This document shows positions 63,307-64,000 of a stretch of 64,000 bases of DNA, one piece after another; the stretch's first letter is position 1; each line of letters opens with the position of its first letter. The stretch is taken from contig NW_024037072.1 in NCBI RefSeq assembly GCF_015706575.1, positions 21,949,162-22,013,161 on the forward strand, given 5' to 3'. A program made the translations under genes and the position numbers. The notes beneath the pieces were generated by a model. It was given only the letters and a program-made list of their open reading frames with translations, was not told the DNA's origin and made no database searches. This DNA is from Patiria miniata. Taxonomy: Eukaryota; Echinodermata; Asteroidea; Valvatida; Asterinidae.

Positions 63307-64000
63307 CATAAAATACTTCAATTTGCGACCGTTAAACACACCTTGGAAAATCCACATTTCGTGAAAACCTTGTGGAAACTATTCACCTTGTGGAGACCTT
63401 TACAATCTTTTGTTCCATATTGGACACAGTTTCCATAAGTTTGCGGTGAATTATTGTATACGACCATACGCGATGTGTATGAGAAGTGTCAGAGTAAAAA
63501 CATTTTGTGAGCAGACAACTATAATACTCCACCATGGAGGGATGTACTCACTGGAAGATAGATAGATGATGTATCAAGTTGTGATTAGTAAAACCAGACA
63601 TGATAATAACCCATTCTAAACCGAAGCAAGGAAGTAAACACATAATGGTTGCGTTCAGTCTCAAAAAGTTTTGAGTGGTTTTTTTTTTAACCACAGCCAA
63701 AGTTTTGTCGTTATGACTGATGTGACCACGTAAAAAAAAGCACCTGATCGGTAATTTTATCATGTGATGAGGAACTTTATATTGCTGCGGGCACAAATTA
63801 GTCAAAGCGAGCTTTTCAAAGCATCTGGGGCATTTACTATCAAACATTTCCTGATGAGGTTTTGTTCCAGTTGCAAAGCTAACAGTCAAGTTGACTGTGA
63901 AGTTTCTATAGTATACTTCCCAAAACTATAGGGAAAATCCCAGAATGTGGCAATTTTATTGAAGTGTGAATGTGCATACAATGATCCCCTCTTGTCAACA
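63307..64000. other. No recognisable gene
   Basis: The longest frame (63889-63548, minus, 113 codons) has no domain I recognise and no supporting splice context, so it is left as chance. Confidence 0.4.

Noticed and set aside
63548..63889. 113-codon minus-strand frame near the right edge
   Set aside because: No recognisable domain, and it lies in sequence with no splice or repeat support; probably chance.

Overview
The window reads as nuclear DNA from a marine invertebrate animal, most likely a deuterostome such as an echinoderm or hemichordate. This is inferred from a split ABCC10-type gene, BEL/Pao, Gypsy and LINE retroelements, tRNA-headed SINEs and very many palindromic DNA-transposon relatives. 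The species cannot be fixed from the sequence. Nothing bacterial is present.

Host gene. The left 37.7 kb is one gene on the minus strand: an ABCC-type transporter closest to ABCC10/MRP7. Eleven coding exons can be placed with splice sites and matching phases, from the start region at 37724 to an exon ending at 586. They sum to 3441 nt (1147 codons, no frame break). They encode the N-terminal membrane domain 0, the linker, membrane domain 1, the whole first nucleotide-binding domain split over three exons, an acidic linker and the start of membrane domain 2. The rest of membrane domain 2 and the second nucleotide-binding domain lie beyond the left edge. One intron uses a GC donor. Introns 6 (10.4 kb) and 9 (13.7 kb) are swollen by transposons.

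Transposons in the gene. Intron 9 holds a nest: a tandem repeat that looks copied from the exon 9 donor region, a mariner-like element broken into two head-to-head pieces (4362-15564), and inside it an intact, very young BEL/Pao retrotransposon (5610-14566) with near-identical LTRs and a 5-bp target duplication. Intron 6 holds a decayed Gypsy element, three LINE fragments and a TA-flanked element. Smaller introns carry SINEs and MITEs with TA, TTA, TTAA or TTAT target duplications.

Right part. From 39320 to 57431 lies one 18.1-kb structure: two inverted arms, each made of about 200 bp of unique terminal sequence plus about 34 copies of a 202-bp tandem repeat, around a 2.5-kb centre. The ends match as perfect inverted termini and the whole is flanked by an exact 8-bp duplication. 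It therefore looks like a single giant foldback-type transposon with satellite arrays in its arms. No transposase is visible inside it. This is the most unusual object in the window. From 57440 to 64000 there is no recognisable gene, only scattered MITEs.
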